Source: Amycolatopsis mongoliensis (lineage in GTDB: Bacteria > Actinomycetota > Actinomycetes > Mycobacteriales > Pseudonocardiaceae). From it: a stretch of 64,000 nt of DNA. Positions 8,295 through 17,129 of this stretch are shown in pieces. Both the position numbers and the translations under genes were made by a program. Numbering within the stretch: position 1 is the first letter of the stretch; every line of letters starts with the position of its first letter. The DNA is taken from the NCBI RefSeq assembly GCF_030285665.1, contig NZ_CP127295.1, positions 10,726,001 to 10,790,000 of the forward strand. The letters are read 5' to 3'. Below the pieces are notes generated by a model. It made no database searches. It was not told where the DNA came from and worked only from the letters and a program-made list of their open reading frames with translations.

Positions 8295-10697
8295 ATGAAG
8301 TTTCGCTTTCGTCCGGACGGCCGGGCCAAGCTCGCGGTGATCGCCGCCGCGGCCGCCCTGGTGATGGCCAGTGGAAGTGGTGCGGCTGCGACGACGAGCC
8401 CCGGCAAGCACGCCGGCCCGGCCGGCGACGGCACGGCCGTCACCCCGGTCGGCTTCCGGGTGACCCCCGCCGGCCGGCAGACCGGCCTGGGTGACCTGCC
8501 GCTCAGTGCGGTGTTCTTCCCGGACCAGCAGCACCTGGTCGTCGCGAACGCGGGCAACGGCCCGCAGTCCCTGCAGGTTGTCGACACGGCGACCGGCACG
8601 GTGACGCAGACGATCACCTACGACCAGCCGGAAGCCGTGTTCACGGGACTGGCGTTCAGCCCGGACGGCACACACCTGTACGTCAGCGGCGGTGGCAGCG
8701 ACAAGATCCGCGTGCTCGGCGTCTCCGGTGCGCACCTCACCGAACAGGCGTCGATCCCGCTGACCGTCACCGACTCCGCCGGCCGGCAGGTCGACGCCTA
8801 CCCAGCCGGTCTCGCCGTCACGCCGGACGGCGCCCGGCTCGTCGTCGCCGACCAGCTCGCCGACGCCGCGACGGTGGTCGACCTCGCCACCGGCCACGCG
8901 AGCACGATCAGCGTCGGTCACGCCCCGTACGGGGTCACCCTGGCGAAGGACGGGCGCACCGCCTACGTCACCAACCGCGGCGGCAACACCGTCAGCGTGC
9001 TCGACGTGAGCACCGCGACCCCGGCCGTGCGCACCACGGTCACCGTCGGCACCCACCCCAACCAGTCGGTCCTCGACGCCGCCGGGCGCCGGCTCTACGT
9101 GGCCGACGGCGACTCCGACCAGGTCAGCGTGCTGGACACGGCGACCAACCGGGTGGTGCGGACCCTCGACCTGGCGCCGTACCCGAACGCGCCGGTCGGC
9201 TCGAACCCGCTCGGCCTGACCCTGTCACCGGACGGACGCACCCTGTACGTCGCGAACTCCGGCAACAACGACGTCGCCGTGATCGACGTGGACCGCGGGC
9301 AGGTCACCGGGCTGATCCCCACCGGCTGGTACCCGGCGTCGGTGCTCGCCTCGGCCGGCAAGCTGTTCGTCCTCAACGCCAAGGGCCTCGGCGCCGGTCC
9401 CAACCCCGACGGTCCCAGCCCCTTCCTGGACACCCCCGAATCGACCATGGACCCCGCGTGGCGCGCCCAGTTCATCGGCACGATGATGGTCGGGACGCTG
9501 TCCACCATCACGCTGACCACGGACCCCGGCCGGCTGGCCGGCTGGACCCGGCAGGTCGTCGACAACAACGGGTTCGCGCTCGCCGACCGTGTCCGCGGCG
9601 GAGGCAACTCTGTCGTGCCCGGACGCGTCGGCGGCCCGACGCCGATCAAGCACGTGATCTACGTGGTCAAGGAAGCCCGCACCTACGACCAGATGCTCGG
9701 CGATCTGGGCAAGGGCAACGGCGCCCCGGAGCTCACCCTGTTCGGCGAAGCCAGCACGCCGAACCTGCGCGCGCTCGCGAACCGCTTCGTGACGCTGGAC
9801 AACACCTACGCCAACGCGGAGGTGGGCACGCAGGGCTGGAGCTGGGCCACGGCGGCCAACTCCAACTCCTACACCGAGCAGACATGGGGAGCCACACCCC
9901 GCCGGCACACCGGCGGCACGATGCCCCCGGCCGCGACCGGTGATCCGGCCGTCGCGCCGAACCGGGATCCGGCCGGCGCGTACCTCTGGGACCGGCTGGC
10001 GGACAAGGGGATCTCCTTCCGCAACTACGGATTCGCCGTGGCGCCGGACCCGGCCGGGAAGCTGCGCGCCCCCGACCCGAAGCTGGATGCGCACACCGAC
10101 CCGGACTACGTCGGCTTCCAGCCCGACTGCGCCGACTCGGCCGGGAGCTTCGCGCCGCAGGGCGGCAACAGCTGCATGCTGCCGCGCATCGAGGAGTGGA
10201 AGCGGGAGTTCGCCGGTTACGTGGCCGGCGGGAACCTGCCCACCGTCCAGTTCGTCTCGCTGCCCAACGACTTCACGTTCGGCAACTGGCCCGGCAAGCC
10301 GACTCCGCCGGCCTACATCGGTGACAACGACTGGGCGCTCGGCCAGCTGGTGGAGGCGGTCTCGCACTCGAAGTACTGGGCCGACACGGCCATCTTCGTG
10401 ACCGAGAGCAACGCCCAGGCCGGCGCGGACCACGTGGACGCGCACCGCACCACGTCCCTGGTGGTCAGCCCGTACACGCAGACCGGCAAGGTGGACTCCA
10501 CCTTCTACAGCACGGTGTCCGTGCTGCGCACCATCGAACTGATCGTCGGCATCAAGCCGCTGACCCAGTTCGACGCCTACGCCACGCCGATGACCAACGC
10601 CTTCACCGACTGCCCGAGCTTCACGCCCTACACGGCGACCAAGCCGAGCACGTCGTTCACGGAGGTGAACCCGCCACCGGCCGGTGGCGGCAACTGA
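8295..10697 (+). CDS. Secreted YncE-like beta-propeller plus phosphoesterase protein
   Basis: An 800-residue exported protein with a Sec signal peptide at residues 1 to about 36 (KLAVIAAAAALVMASGSGAAA). Residues about 60 to 400 contain repeated propeller blades with LSPDGRTLYVANSGNNDVAV-type signatures (YncE/YVTN family). From about residue 455 comes a phosphoesterase/acid phosphatase domain beginning KHVIYVVKEARTYDQMLGDL, with FVTLDNTYANAEVGTQGWSW and AIFVTESNAQAGADHVDAHR as metal-site-like stretches. The usual wording of this domain is KENRTYDQ; here Asn is Ala (KEARTYDQ), which may matter for catalysis. The ATG at 8295 follows GGGGAG; a GTG at 8289 is also in frame. It lies 175 bases after the multicopper oxidase. 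The substrate is unknown, and it is probably not a biosynthetic enzyme. Confidence 0.85.
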   Translation: MKFRFRPDGRAKLAVIAAAAALVMASGSGAAATTSPGKHAGPAGDGTAVTPVGFRVTPAGRQTGLGDLPLSAVFFPDQQHLVVANAGNGPQSLQVVDTATGTVTQTITYDQPEAVFTGLAFSPDGTHLYVSGGGSDKIRVLGVSGAHLTEQASIPLTVTDSAGRQVDAYPAGLAVTPDGARLVVADQLADAATVVDLATGHASTISVGHAPYGVTLAKDGRTAYVTNRGGNTVSVLDVSTATPAVRTTVTVGTHPNQSVLDAAGRRLYVADGDSDQVSVLDTATNRVVRTLDLAPYPNAPVGSNPLGLTLSPDGRTLYVANSGNNDVAVIDVDRGQVTGLIPTGWYPASVLASAGKLFVLNAKGLGAGPNPDGPSPFLDTPESTMDPAWRAQFIGTMMVGTLSTITLTTDPGRLAGWTRQVVDNNGFALADRVRGGGNSVVPGRVGGPTPIKHVIYVVKEARTYDQMLGDLGKGNGAPELTLFGEASTPNLRALANRFVTLDNTYANAEVGTQGWSWATAANSNSYTEQTWGATPRRHTGGTMPPAATGDPAVAPNRDPAGAYLWDRLADKGISFRNYGFAVAPDPAGKLRAPDPKLDAHTDPDYVGFQPDCADSAGSFAPQGGNSCMLPRIEEWKREFAGYVAGGNLPTVQFVSLPNDFTFGNWPGKPTPPAYIGDNDWALGQLVEAVSHSKYWADTAIFVTESNAQAGADHVDAHRTTSLVVSPYTQTGKVDSTFYSTVSVLRTIELIVGIKPLTQFDAYATPMTNAFTDCPSFTPYTATKPSTSFTEVNPPPAGGGN

Positions 10698-10844
10698 GAC
10701 ACCTCCGGGGTGCGGCTCGCCCGAGCCGCACCCCGGTCGCGCAGGTGATCCCGCGGCTCGCGCACCGCATCGTCGAGGACGTCGGCGCGGGCCGCGGGTG
10801 TGATGCTTGACGTGGTTCACGCTCGTCGAAGGGACGACCAGGAC

Positions 10845-12434
10845 ATGGCAGCCGCCAGCAATGCGCCAGCGAACGACCCCGCGTCCCGGACGGGGGAAAC
10901 CACGCGTCCGCTGACCGGGGCCGAGTACCTCGAGAGCCTGCGCGACGACCGCGAAATCTACCTCTACGGCGAACGCGTCAAAGACGTCACCGCGCACCCC
11001 GCCTTCCACAACCCGGCGAGGATGACCGCCCGCCTCTACGACGCCCTGCACGACCCTCGACATCGGGACGTGCTCACCACGGCCACGGATGCCGGCGGGC
11101 CCGATGGCTACACCCACCGCTTCTTCACCACCCCGCACAGCGCCGACGACCTCGTCGCCGACCAACAAGCCATCGCCGCATGGTCCCGCCTCAGCTACGG
11201 CTGGATGGGCCGATCCCCCGACTACAAAGCCGCCTTCCTCGGCACCCTCGGCGCCAACGCCGACTTCTACAACCCCTTCGCCGACAACGCCCGACGCTGG
11301 TACCGCGAATCCCAGGAAAAAGTCCTCTACTGGAACCACGCGATCGTGCACCCACCCGTCGACCGCGACCGGCCACCCCACGAAGTCGCCGACGTGTTCA
11401 TCCACGTCGAACGCGAAACCGACAACGGCCTCATCGTCTCCGGCGCCAAAGTCGTCGCCACCGGCTCCGCCCTCACGCACTACAACTTCATCGCCCACAC
11501 CGGGCTGCCGATCAAGGACCGCAAATTCGCCCTGGTCGCGACCGTGCCGATGGACGCACCCGGCATGAAGCTGATCTGCCGCCAGTCCTACACCGCCGCC
11601 TCCGCCCTCACCGGCAGCCCGTTCGACTACCCCCTCTCCTCCCGCATGGACGAAAACGACGCCATTCTCGTCCTGGACAAGGTGCTCATTCCCTGGGAGA
11701 ACGTGTTCATCTACGGCGACGTCGTCAAGGTCGGTATGTTTTCGGGATATTCCGGTTTCATCGAGCGGTTCACCTTTCACGGTTGCACCCGGCTCGCGGT
11801 GAAGTTCGAATTCCTCGCCGGCCTCCTCGCCAAAGCCTTGGAAATCACCGGCGTCAGCGACTTCCGCGGCGTCCAAGCCCGCCTCGGCGAAGTCCTCGCC
11901 TGGCGCAACCTCTTCTGGGGACTCTCCGACGCCGCCGCCCGCAACCCCGTCCCCTGGCGCAACGGCGCCGTACTCCCCAACCCGAACTACGGCATGGCAT
12001 TCCGCTGGTTCTCCCAGCTCGGCTACGCCCGCATCCGCGAAATCGTCCTCCAAGACGTCGCCAGCGGCCTCATCTACCTCAACTCCAGCGCACAAGACTT
12101 CCACAACGAAAACATGCGCCCCTACCTCGACAAATACCTCCGCGGCTCCCACGGCATCGACGCCGTCCACCGCGTCAAAGTCATGAAACTCCTCTGGGAC
12201 GCCGTCGGCACCGAATTCGGCGGCCGCCACGAACTCTACGAACGCAACTACACCGGAAACCACGAAAACACCCGCGTAGAGCTACTCCAGAGCCAACTCG
12301 CCGACGGACAACTCGACAGCTACAAACAATTCGTCGACAACTGCCTCGCCGAATACGACCTCGACGGATGGACCGTCCCCGACCTCACCACCTTCGACCA
12401 CCTCGGCAAGGCCGGCCGCGACCTCCTCAGCTGA
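10845..12434 (+). CDS. FADH2-dependent phenol hydroxylase, HpaB/SgcC family
   Basis: A 529-residue flavin-dependent monooxygenase of the 4-hydroxyphenylacetate 3-hydroxylase family (acyl-CoA dehydrogenase-like fold). Family features: the N-terminal [20 protein letters not shown], the central [14 protein letters not shown] region, [20 protein letters not shown], and [20 protein letters not shown]. The closest functional parallel is SgcC of C-1027, which hydroxylates a chlorinated tyrosyl unit bound to a carrier protein using FADH2 from a separate reductase. A matching reductase is encoded at 37291 to 37854. The ATG at 10845 was chosen because the alignment starts there, though its ribosome site is weak; in-frame starts from 10800 exist. 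Codon choice is unusual: most of the gene prefers GAA, AAA, CAA and CTC, while a central part (about 11680 to 11815) uses GAG, AAG, GTG and TTT like its neighbours. It would add the hydroxyl next to the phenol of the aryl unit. Confidence 0.88.
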   Translation: MAAASNAPANDPASRTGETTRPLTGAEYLESLRDDREIYLYGERVKDVTAHPAFHNPARMTARLYDALHDPRHRDVLTTATDAGGPDGYTHRFFTTPHSADDLVADQQAIAAWSRLSYGWMGRSPDYKAAFLGTLGANADFYNPFADNARRWYRESQEKVLYWNHAIVHPPVDRDRPPHEVADVFIHVERETDNGLIVSGAKVVATGSALTHYNFIAHTGLPIKDRKFALVATVPMDAPGMKLICRQSYTAASALTGSPFDYPLSSRMDENDAILVLDKVLIPWENVFIYGDVVKVGMFSGYSGFIERFTFHGCTRLAVKFEFLAGLLAKALEITGVSDFRGVQARLGEVLAWRNLFWGLSDAAARNPVPWRNGAVLPNPNYGMAFRWFSQLGYARIREIVLQDVASGLIYLNSSAQDFHNENMRPYLDKYLRGSHGIDAVHRVKVMKLLWDAVGTEFGGRHELYERNYTGNHENTRVELLQSQLADGQLDSYKQFVDNCLAEYDLDGWTVPDLTTFDHLGKAGRDLLS

Positions 12435-12441
12435 ACACCGC

Positions 12442-12483
12442 AACGCCGTCGTCCCGGGCCGAAACGCCCGGGACGACGGCGTT
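12442..12483 (+). terminator. Perfect 18-base hairpin after the phenol hydroxylase
   Basis: AACGCCGTCGTCCCGGGC (12442 to 12459) pairs exactly with 12466 to 12483 across a CGAAAC loop. It lies eight bases after the hydroxylase stop, between two converging genes, as a rho-independent-like terminator. Confidence 0.75.
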
Positions 12484-12502
12484 CAGGTGTCCGGCACAAA
12501 GA

Positions 12503-12539
12503 AAGTCCGTCCGGCGATTCCCTTTCGCCGGACGGACTT
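12503..12539 (-). terminator. Perfect 15-base hairpin after the mbtH operon
   Basis: AAGTCCGTCCGGCGA (12503 to 12517) pairs exactly with 12525 to 12539 across a seven-base loop. It stands just beyond the stop of the minus-strand MbtH gene and back to back with the preceding hairpin, so each converging unit seems to have its own terminator. Confidence 0.75.
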
Positions 12540-12561
12540 CGTCTTCGCGGGCCGGGTCGGC

Positions 12562-12780
12562 TCACCCGGTCTGCGCCGCGATGAACTCGGTGACTCCGCG
12601 CGGGCGCAGATCCAGCCAGTGCTCGCGGACGTAGGCCAGGCACTCGTCCCGGCGTCCCGGGCCGTGCACCACGACCCAGCCGTCCGGCGTGGCCGCGAAG
12701 GCCGGCCACAGCGAGTGCTGGTCCTCGTCGTTGCGCAGCACGGTGTAGTGGGCGTTCTGGTCCTCGAATGGGTTGGCCAT
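12562..12780 (-). CDS. MbtH-like protein
   Basis: A 72-residue MbtH family protein, the usual length. It shows the family signature: NPFEDQNAHYTVLRNDEDQH, then SLWPAFAATPDGWVVVHGP, then YVREHWLDLRP, including the conserved Trp residues and SLWP. These proteins bind adenylation domains and support their folding and activity. The start ATG at 12780 has GGAGG five bases upstream. It is the last gene of the four-gene minus-strand operon, 17 bases after the adenylation-carrier protein at 12798 to 14570, which is its obvious partner. MbtH partners are more common for amino-acid-activating domains than for aryl-acid ones, which is relevant to the unusual binding pocket of that neighbour. Confidence 0.95.
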   Translation of the reverse strand: MANPFEDQNAHYTVLRNDEDQHSLWPAFAATPDGWVVVHGPGRRDECLAYVREHWLDLRPRGVTEFIAAQTG

Positions 12781-12797
12781 CCGATCCTCCCTCCGGC

Positions 12798-14570
12798 TCA
12801 GGCCGCCGCCGCGGCGGCGTCGTCGAGGTGGTCGGCCAGCCCGGCCACCGTCGGTACGTCGAACAACACGTTGATCAGCAAGTCGACGTCGAGCTCGGTC
12901 CGGATCCGGCTGAGCAGCCGCATCGCCTGCAGCGACTGGCCACCGAGGTCGAAGAAGCTGTCGTCGATGCCGACCTTCGGCACCTCGAGGACCGAGCTGA
13001 AGATCGCGCACAGCTTCTCCTGCAGCGGCGTCTCCGGGGCCCGGAACGCCGACGCGGCTTCGAAGTCGGGCTCCGGCATCGCCTTGCGGTCCAGCTTGCC
13101 GTTCGACGTCAGCGGGAGCGACTCCAACTGGATGAGCGCGGCCGGAACCATGTAGTCGGGCAGCTTCTCCTTGGCGTGGGCGCGCAGCGCCCCCAGGTCG
13201 ATGTCACCGGACTCCGGCACAACGTAGCCAACCAGCCGTTTCTCGCCCGACTCGAGTTCGCGCACCACGACGACGACCTGCGCGAGACCGGGGTAGCCGC
13301 TCAGCGCCGCCTCCACCTCGGCCAGCTCGACCCGGAAGCCCAGGATCTTCACTTGGCTGCTCGCCCGGCCGACGAACTCGATCAACCCGTCGTCGTTGCG
13401 CCGGGCCAGGTCGCCGGTGCGGTACATGCGGCTGCCCGGCTCGCCGAACGGGTCCGCCACGAAGGACTCGGCGGTCAGGTCCGTGCGGCCGAAGTAGCCC
13501 CGCGCCACTCCGCGGCCGCCGATGTAGATCTCTCCTTCGATGCCGTTCGGCACCGGGGACAGGCGGTCGTCGAGGATGTGGATGTCGACGTCGTTGAACG
13601 CGTCCCCGACCGGCACCAGCGTGCCGGGCCGGTAGGACGCGGTCAACGGGTGGTGGGCGGAGAACAACGAGCACTCCGTGACGCCGTACATCGCCCGGAT
13701 CACGATGTCCGGGCACGTGTCCAGCACCCGGCGCACCGCGTTGGGCGCGATCACGTCGCCGCCGGTGAGGATCTCCGACAGGCCGGTGAACGTCTCCAGC
13801 GATTCCTCCGCGAGCACCCGGAACAGACCGGCCGTCAGGTGGATGCCGGTGATCCGCTCCCCCGCGATCAGCTCACGCAGCTTGGCCGGCTCCAGGCGCC
13901 CGGCCGGCGCGATGACGATCCGGCCACCGTGCAGCAGCGGCATCCAGATCTCGTAGGTGGAGACGTTGAAGGCGTACGGCGCCACCATCAGCACCCGCGC
14001 GTGCCGCGCAGGCGTCCACTGCGTGTTGAAGATCAGCCGCACCACGTCCCGCTGGGTCACGGCGACGCCCTTGGGGTGGCCGGTGGAGCCGGAGGTGTGG
14101 ATGACGTAGGCCAGCTGGTCCGGGTGGATCGGCACCGACGGGTCGGTGGCCGGCTGCTCGGCGGTCGCCGGATCGTCGTCGACGACCACGACCGGCACGC
14201 CGCCCGGCAGACCGGCCCCCCGCGTGGCGGTGTCGGCCAGCAGCACCGTCACCTCCGCGTGGTCCACGACCCACTGCCGGCGGTCCGGCGGGTAGTCCTC
14301 GTGCACCGGGACGTAGACGCCGCCGGCCTTGACCGTGGCGAGGGTCGCCACCACCAGGTCGATGGACCGCTCCAGCAGCACAGCCACGCGGTCGTCCTGG
14401 CGGACACCGAGGCCGATCAGCCGGTGGGCGAGCCGGTTGGCCCGCTCGTCCAGCTCGCGATAGGTCAGCTTGACCGCACCGGCGGACACCGCCATCGCGT
14501 CCGGCGTCCGGGCGACCTGCTCGGCGAACCGCTCGGGGATGACAAATGATTCCATTTCCGTGTTCCCCAT
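12798..14570 (-). CDS. Free-standing NRPS adenylation-PCP didomain with Asn at position 235
   Basis: A 590-residue protein with an adenylation domain (about 10 to 500) and a peptidyl carrier domain (about 515 to 585). Core motifs are intact: YVIHTSGSTGHPKGVAVT (A3), MYGVTECS (A5), GEIYIGGRGVARGY, YRTGDL (A7), NGKLDRKAMP (A10 with the catalytic Lys), and the carrier site DLGGQSLQAM (phosphopantetheine Ser). In motif A4 the usual FDAS is FNVSTYEIW, so the Asp that binds the alpha-amine of an amino acid (Asp235 of GrsA PheA) is Asn. My hand alignment gives the pocket N-V-Y-H-L-G-M-L-F. That suits an acid without an alpha-amine, such as a hydroxy or aryl acid. No condensation or thioesterase domain is present. 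In C-1027 the two functions are separate proteins (SgcC1, SgcC2); here they are fused. It probably loads 4-hydroxymandelate or a relative for chlorination and hydroxylation. Confidence 0.9.
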   Translation of the reverse strand: MGNTEMESFVIPERFAEQVARTPDAMAVSAGAVKLTYRELDERANRLAHRLIGLGVRQDDRVAVLLERSIDLVVATLATVKAGGVYVPVHEDYPPDRRQWVVDHAEVTVLLADTATRGAGLPGGVPVVVVDDDPATAEQPATDPSVPIHPDQLAYVIHTSGSTGHPKGVAVTQRDVVRLIFNTQWTPARHARVLMVAPYAFNVSTYEIWMPLLHGGRIVIAPAGRLEPAKLRELIAGERITGIHLTAGLFRVLAEESLETFTGLSEILTGGDVIAPNAVRRVLDTCPDIVIRAMYGVTECSLFSAHHPLTASYRPGTLVPVGDAFNDVDIHILDDRLSPVPNGIEGEIYIGGRGVARGYFGRTDLTAESFVADPFGEPGSRMYRTGDLARRNDDGLIEFVGRASSQVKILGFRVELAEVEAALSGYPGLAQVVVVVRELESGEKRLVGYVVPESGDIDLGALRAHAKEKLPDYMVPAALIQLESLPLTSNGKLDRKAMPEPDFEAASAFRAPETPLQEKLCAIFSSVLEVPKVGIDDSFFDLGGQSLQAMRLLSRIRTELDVDLLINVLFDVPTVAGLADHLDDAAAAAA

Positions 14571-14577
14571 CCCTTTC

Positions 14578-15852
14578 CTAGCCCGCCAACGTGTCCGGGG
14601 TCTGCGGCGCGTCGGAGTCCCGGAACGCCCGCAGCGCCAGCGGACCGTCGAAGATGTCCCGCATACCGGAGACCCCGGAAAGCATCCGGGCGAAGTCGAT
14701 CTTGCGCGGCCGCAGGCGCTTCGGGTCGATGCTCTGCTGCGCCGCTTCGAAGTAGTCCTCCTTGGACTTCGTGCGGTCGTAAAAGAACCGGACGAACTCC
14801 AAGAGCGAGTTGAGGAACTCGCGGTAGTTGCGTTCGTAGCGCTCGTAGAGCGCCGCCTCCTGGTCGGGGTTGCGCAGCGCGAGGTTGGCCGTCTCGAACA
14901 GGCCGAGCGAACCGCGCAGCGTCAGGCCGACTCCGGTGGAGAGCAGAGGATCGATGAACGCGGCCGCGTCGCCGACCAGCGCCCAGCCGGGACCGTAGAA
15001 CTTCTTGCAGGTGTACGACCAGTCCTTGATCGTGCGGTATCCGCTCACCCGGGTGGCCGGCGCGGTCAGGGAGGTGATCTCGTCGGCCGCGGCCAGTTCG
15101 CTCGCGTGCAGCTCCTCCAGCGTCTTGCCCGACTTCTTGAACTCCTCGATGGGCGTCACGTACCCGACGCTCACCGTCCCGTCCGAGAGCGGGATGAACC
15201 AGAACCAGCCGTGCGGGCGGTTCTCGGTGAGCGTGTCGCCCCACCGCGTCCCGCTGTAGCGGTTGCAGCCCTGGAAGTACGCCCAGACCGCGAGGTTGCG
15301 AAGGTCGTTGTGGTACTCGATGAGGTCGAGCTTGCGCGGGAGCAGGTGCTGCTGGCCGGATGCGTCGACCACCAGCTTCGAGCCGACGGTCGTCGGCTCC
15401 GCGTCGCCCTTGCGTTGGAAGCGCACGCCGACCGCGCGGTCCCCGTCGAAGAGGACGTCCTGGACCGTGGCCTCCTCGATGACGAGCGCGCCCAGTTCGC
15501 GGGCCCGGCCGAGCAGCACCGAGTCGAAGTCCGCGCGGCGGACCTGGAAGGTGTACTCGTACTCCGAGGCTTCGGTGAACCGGAAGTCCCAGGCCCCCTG
15601 GTTGCGTCCCCACAGCAGCGTGCCGCCGTACTTGCGGACGTAACCCATCCGGTCCAGCTTCTCGCGCAGCCCGAGCGCCTCGATCGTCGGCATCGAGCCG
15701 GTGATGAGCGATTCACCGATGTGGTAGCGGGGGAACTTCTCCTTCTCCAGCACGAGTACCTTGTGCCCCTGCTGTGCCAGCAGCCCCGCGGTCGCCGACC
15801 CGCCGGGACCACCGCCGATGACGACGACGTCGAAGTCTTCTGTGTCAGCCAT
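14578..15852 (-). CDS. FAD-dependent phenol halogenase (SgcC3-like)
   Basis: A 424-residue flavin halogenase. Visible motifs: the FAD-binding GGGPGG at residues 13 to 18, EKEKFPRYHIGES at 36 to 48, Lys74 in VRKYGGTLLWG (the position of the lysine that handles hypochlorous acid in phenolic halogenases), the diagnostic WFWFIP at 216 to 221, and GDAAAFIDPLLSTGVG near 300. It belongs to the group that chlorinates phenols bound to carrier proteins, such as SgcC3. It needs FADH2 from a reductase; the only candidate in the window is at 37291. The ATG at 15852 follows GGAGGA by nine bases; a GTG at 15876 overlapping the upstream stop is an alternative. It sits between the hydroxymandelate synthase and the adenylation-PCP gene, so the substrate is probably the carrier-bound aryl acid. 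Confidence 0.92.
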   Translation of the reverse strand: MADTEDFDVVVIGGGPGGSATAGLLAQQGHKVLVLEKEKFPRYHIGESLITGSMPTIEALGLREKLDRMGYVRKYGGTLLWGRNQGAWDFRFTEASEYEYTFQVRRADFDSVLLGRARELGALVIEEATVQDVLFDGDRAVGVRFQRKGDAEPTTVGSKLVVDASGQQHLLPRKLDLIEYHNDLRNLAVWAYFQGCNRYSGTRWGDTLTENRPHGWFWFIPLSDGTVSVGYVTPIEEFKKSGKTLEELHASELAAADEITSLTAPATRVSGYRTIKDWSYTCKKFYGPGWALVGDAAAFIDPLLSTGVGLTLRGSLGLFETANLALRNPDQEAALYERYERNYREFLNSLLEFVRFFYDRTKSKEDYFEAAQQSIDPKRLRPRKIDFARMLSGVSGMRDIFDGPLALRAFRDSDAPQTPDTLAG

Positions 15853-15872
15853 GGTCGTGCTTCCTCCGTCAG

Positions 15873-16958
15873 TCACTTCGATTCCGAGTCCCCGGCGCGG
15901 TGCCGCTGGGTCTCGACCGCTTCGTACAGGGACTTGATGTTCGAACTGCCGAACGTGCTCGCGCCCGCCCGCTCGATGATCTCCAGGAAGATCGTGTTCC
16001 TCGGATGCACCGACTTCGCAAAGATCTGGTAGAGCTGGCCGTCGTGGTCCTCGTCGAGCAGGATGTTCAGCGCGCGGAGCTCCTCGACGCTGTGGCGGTC
16101 CGGTTGCACGCGCTCGGCGAGCAGGGTGTAGTACGCGTCCGGGGTGGACAGCAGCTCGATGCCGTTGTCGCCGATCTGCCGCACCGACGCGAGGACGTTC
16201 CCGGTGGAAAGCGCCATGTGCTGCACGCCGGCCCCGCCGTGGTCCTTCAGGAAGTCGTCGACGTGCCCGGACTCCGCCGCCGGGTCGGACTCGATCAGGG
16301 TCAGGGTGACCGCCCGCGACTTGCTCTGCACCACCTTGATGTACATGGCCTGGTCACCGGTCACGATCCGCTCGGCGAGCGTGAGGTCGAAGTCGAGGGC
16401 TTGCCGGTAGAAGTCGACGGTGGCGTCGATCTGTCCCGGCTCGACGACGACCGCGAAGTGGTCGACGGCGATCAGACCGGTACCGGCGCCGCCGTTGCCG
16501 GGCCTCGTGATCAGCCCGTGCGCGTCGTACGCGGCCGAGCCGGCCGGGCGTTGCACGAAGGTGTGCGTGACGTCGCCGAACCCGATGATCGACGCGGTCA
16601 CCACGCCGTTGCGCTCGGACGGCGGTGCGACCGGGCGCGCACCACCGCGGACCGCCGCGTCGAACGCCTCCGCCGCGTCCGGCACCCGCAACCCGATGTT
16701 GGCGACCCCGTCACCGTGCCGCACGACGTACGCGGCGGCCGGGTGGTCCTGCTCGACCGGTTCGGTCAGCACCAGATCGATATCGCCCTGTCCGACCGCG
16801 ACCGACCGGACCTGTCCCGGCACGTCTCCGGAAGTCGCACGCACCCCGCAGCCGTAACCGTCCACGAGCCACTCGATGTTCTTTTCGATGTCCTCGACGT
16901 AAAACTCGACGTAATCAACGGTCATGTTTTCGGACGCCCGCGCCCGCGATACCGTCAC
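15873..16958 (-). CDS. hmaS: 4-Hydroxymandelate synthase-like dioxygenase (HmaS/HPPD superfamily)
   Basis: A 361-residue non-haem Fe(II) dioxygenase. The three iron ligands are His167 (VDHFAV), His247 (GVQHMALS) and Glu326 (IFLEIIER). Two families share this scaffold: HPPD makes homogentisate and HmaS makes (S)-4-hydroxymandelate from the same substrate, 4-hydroxyphenylpyruvate. The HPPD substrate-site phrase of type FPINEP is replaced here by LTLIESDP, and the C-terminal helix reads FGSSNIKSLYEAVE rather than GFGxGNF, both favouring HmaS. I call HmaS at about 80 percent. The GTG at 16958 has GGAGG four bases upstream, whereas the ATG at 16925 has no ribosome site. It heads the operon hmaS, halogenase, adenylation-PCP, mbtH and supplies the aryl C8 unit. 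Confidence 0.85.
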   Translation of the reverse strand: MTVSRARASENMTVDYVEFYVEDIEKNIEWLVDGYGCGVRATSGDVPGQVRSVAVGQGDIDLVLTEPVEQDHPAAAYVVRHGDGVANIGLRVPDAAEAFDAAVRGGARPVAPPSERNGVVTASIIGFGDVTHTFVQRPAGSAAYDAHGLITRPGNGGAGTGLIAVDHFAVVVEPGQIDATVDFYRQALDFDLTLAERIVTGDQAMYIKVVQSKSRAVTLTLIESDPAAESGHVDDFLKDHGGAGVQHMALSTGNVLASVRQIGDNGIELLSTPDAYYTLLAERVQPDRHSVEELRALNILLDEDHDGQLYQIFAKSVHPRNTIFLEIIERAGASTFGSSNIKSLYEAVETQRHRAGDSESK

Positions 16959-17129
16959 TTGTCCTCCAGAACCCGCCAGAGACGCTGATGTGAAACACTC
17001 CCATTGACGTTGACATCCGGTACGCGCGAACGCATCTTTCCGATTGCCGACGGCCGAGCGGAAACGGAAACAGCCCGGCGCGCCGGGTGCCCGCGGTGTC
17101 CCGGAGCACCCCGCGAACGCGTTCCGGAC

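Noticed and set aside
9225..12263. A 1012-codon minus-strand frame across the phosphoesterase and hydroxylase genes
   Set aside because: It is rich in Val, Gly, Arg and Asp with no motif; both plus-strand genes are convincing.
15873..16958. Calling this gene a standard HPPD of tyrosine catabolism
   Set aside because: The substrate-site and C-terminal helix patterns differ from HPPD, and it heads a biosynthetic operon; HmaS fits better, though not with certainty.
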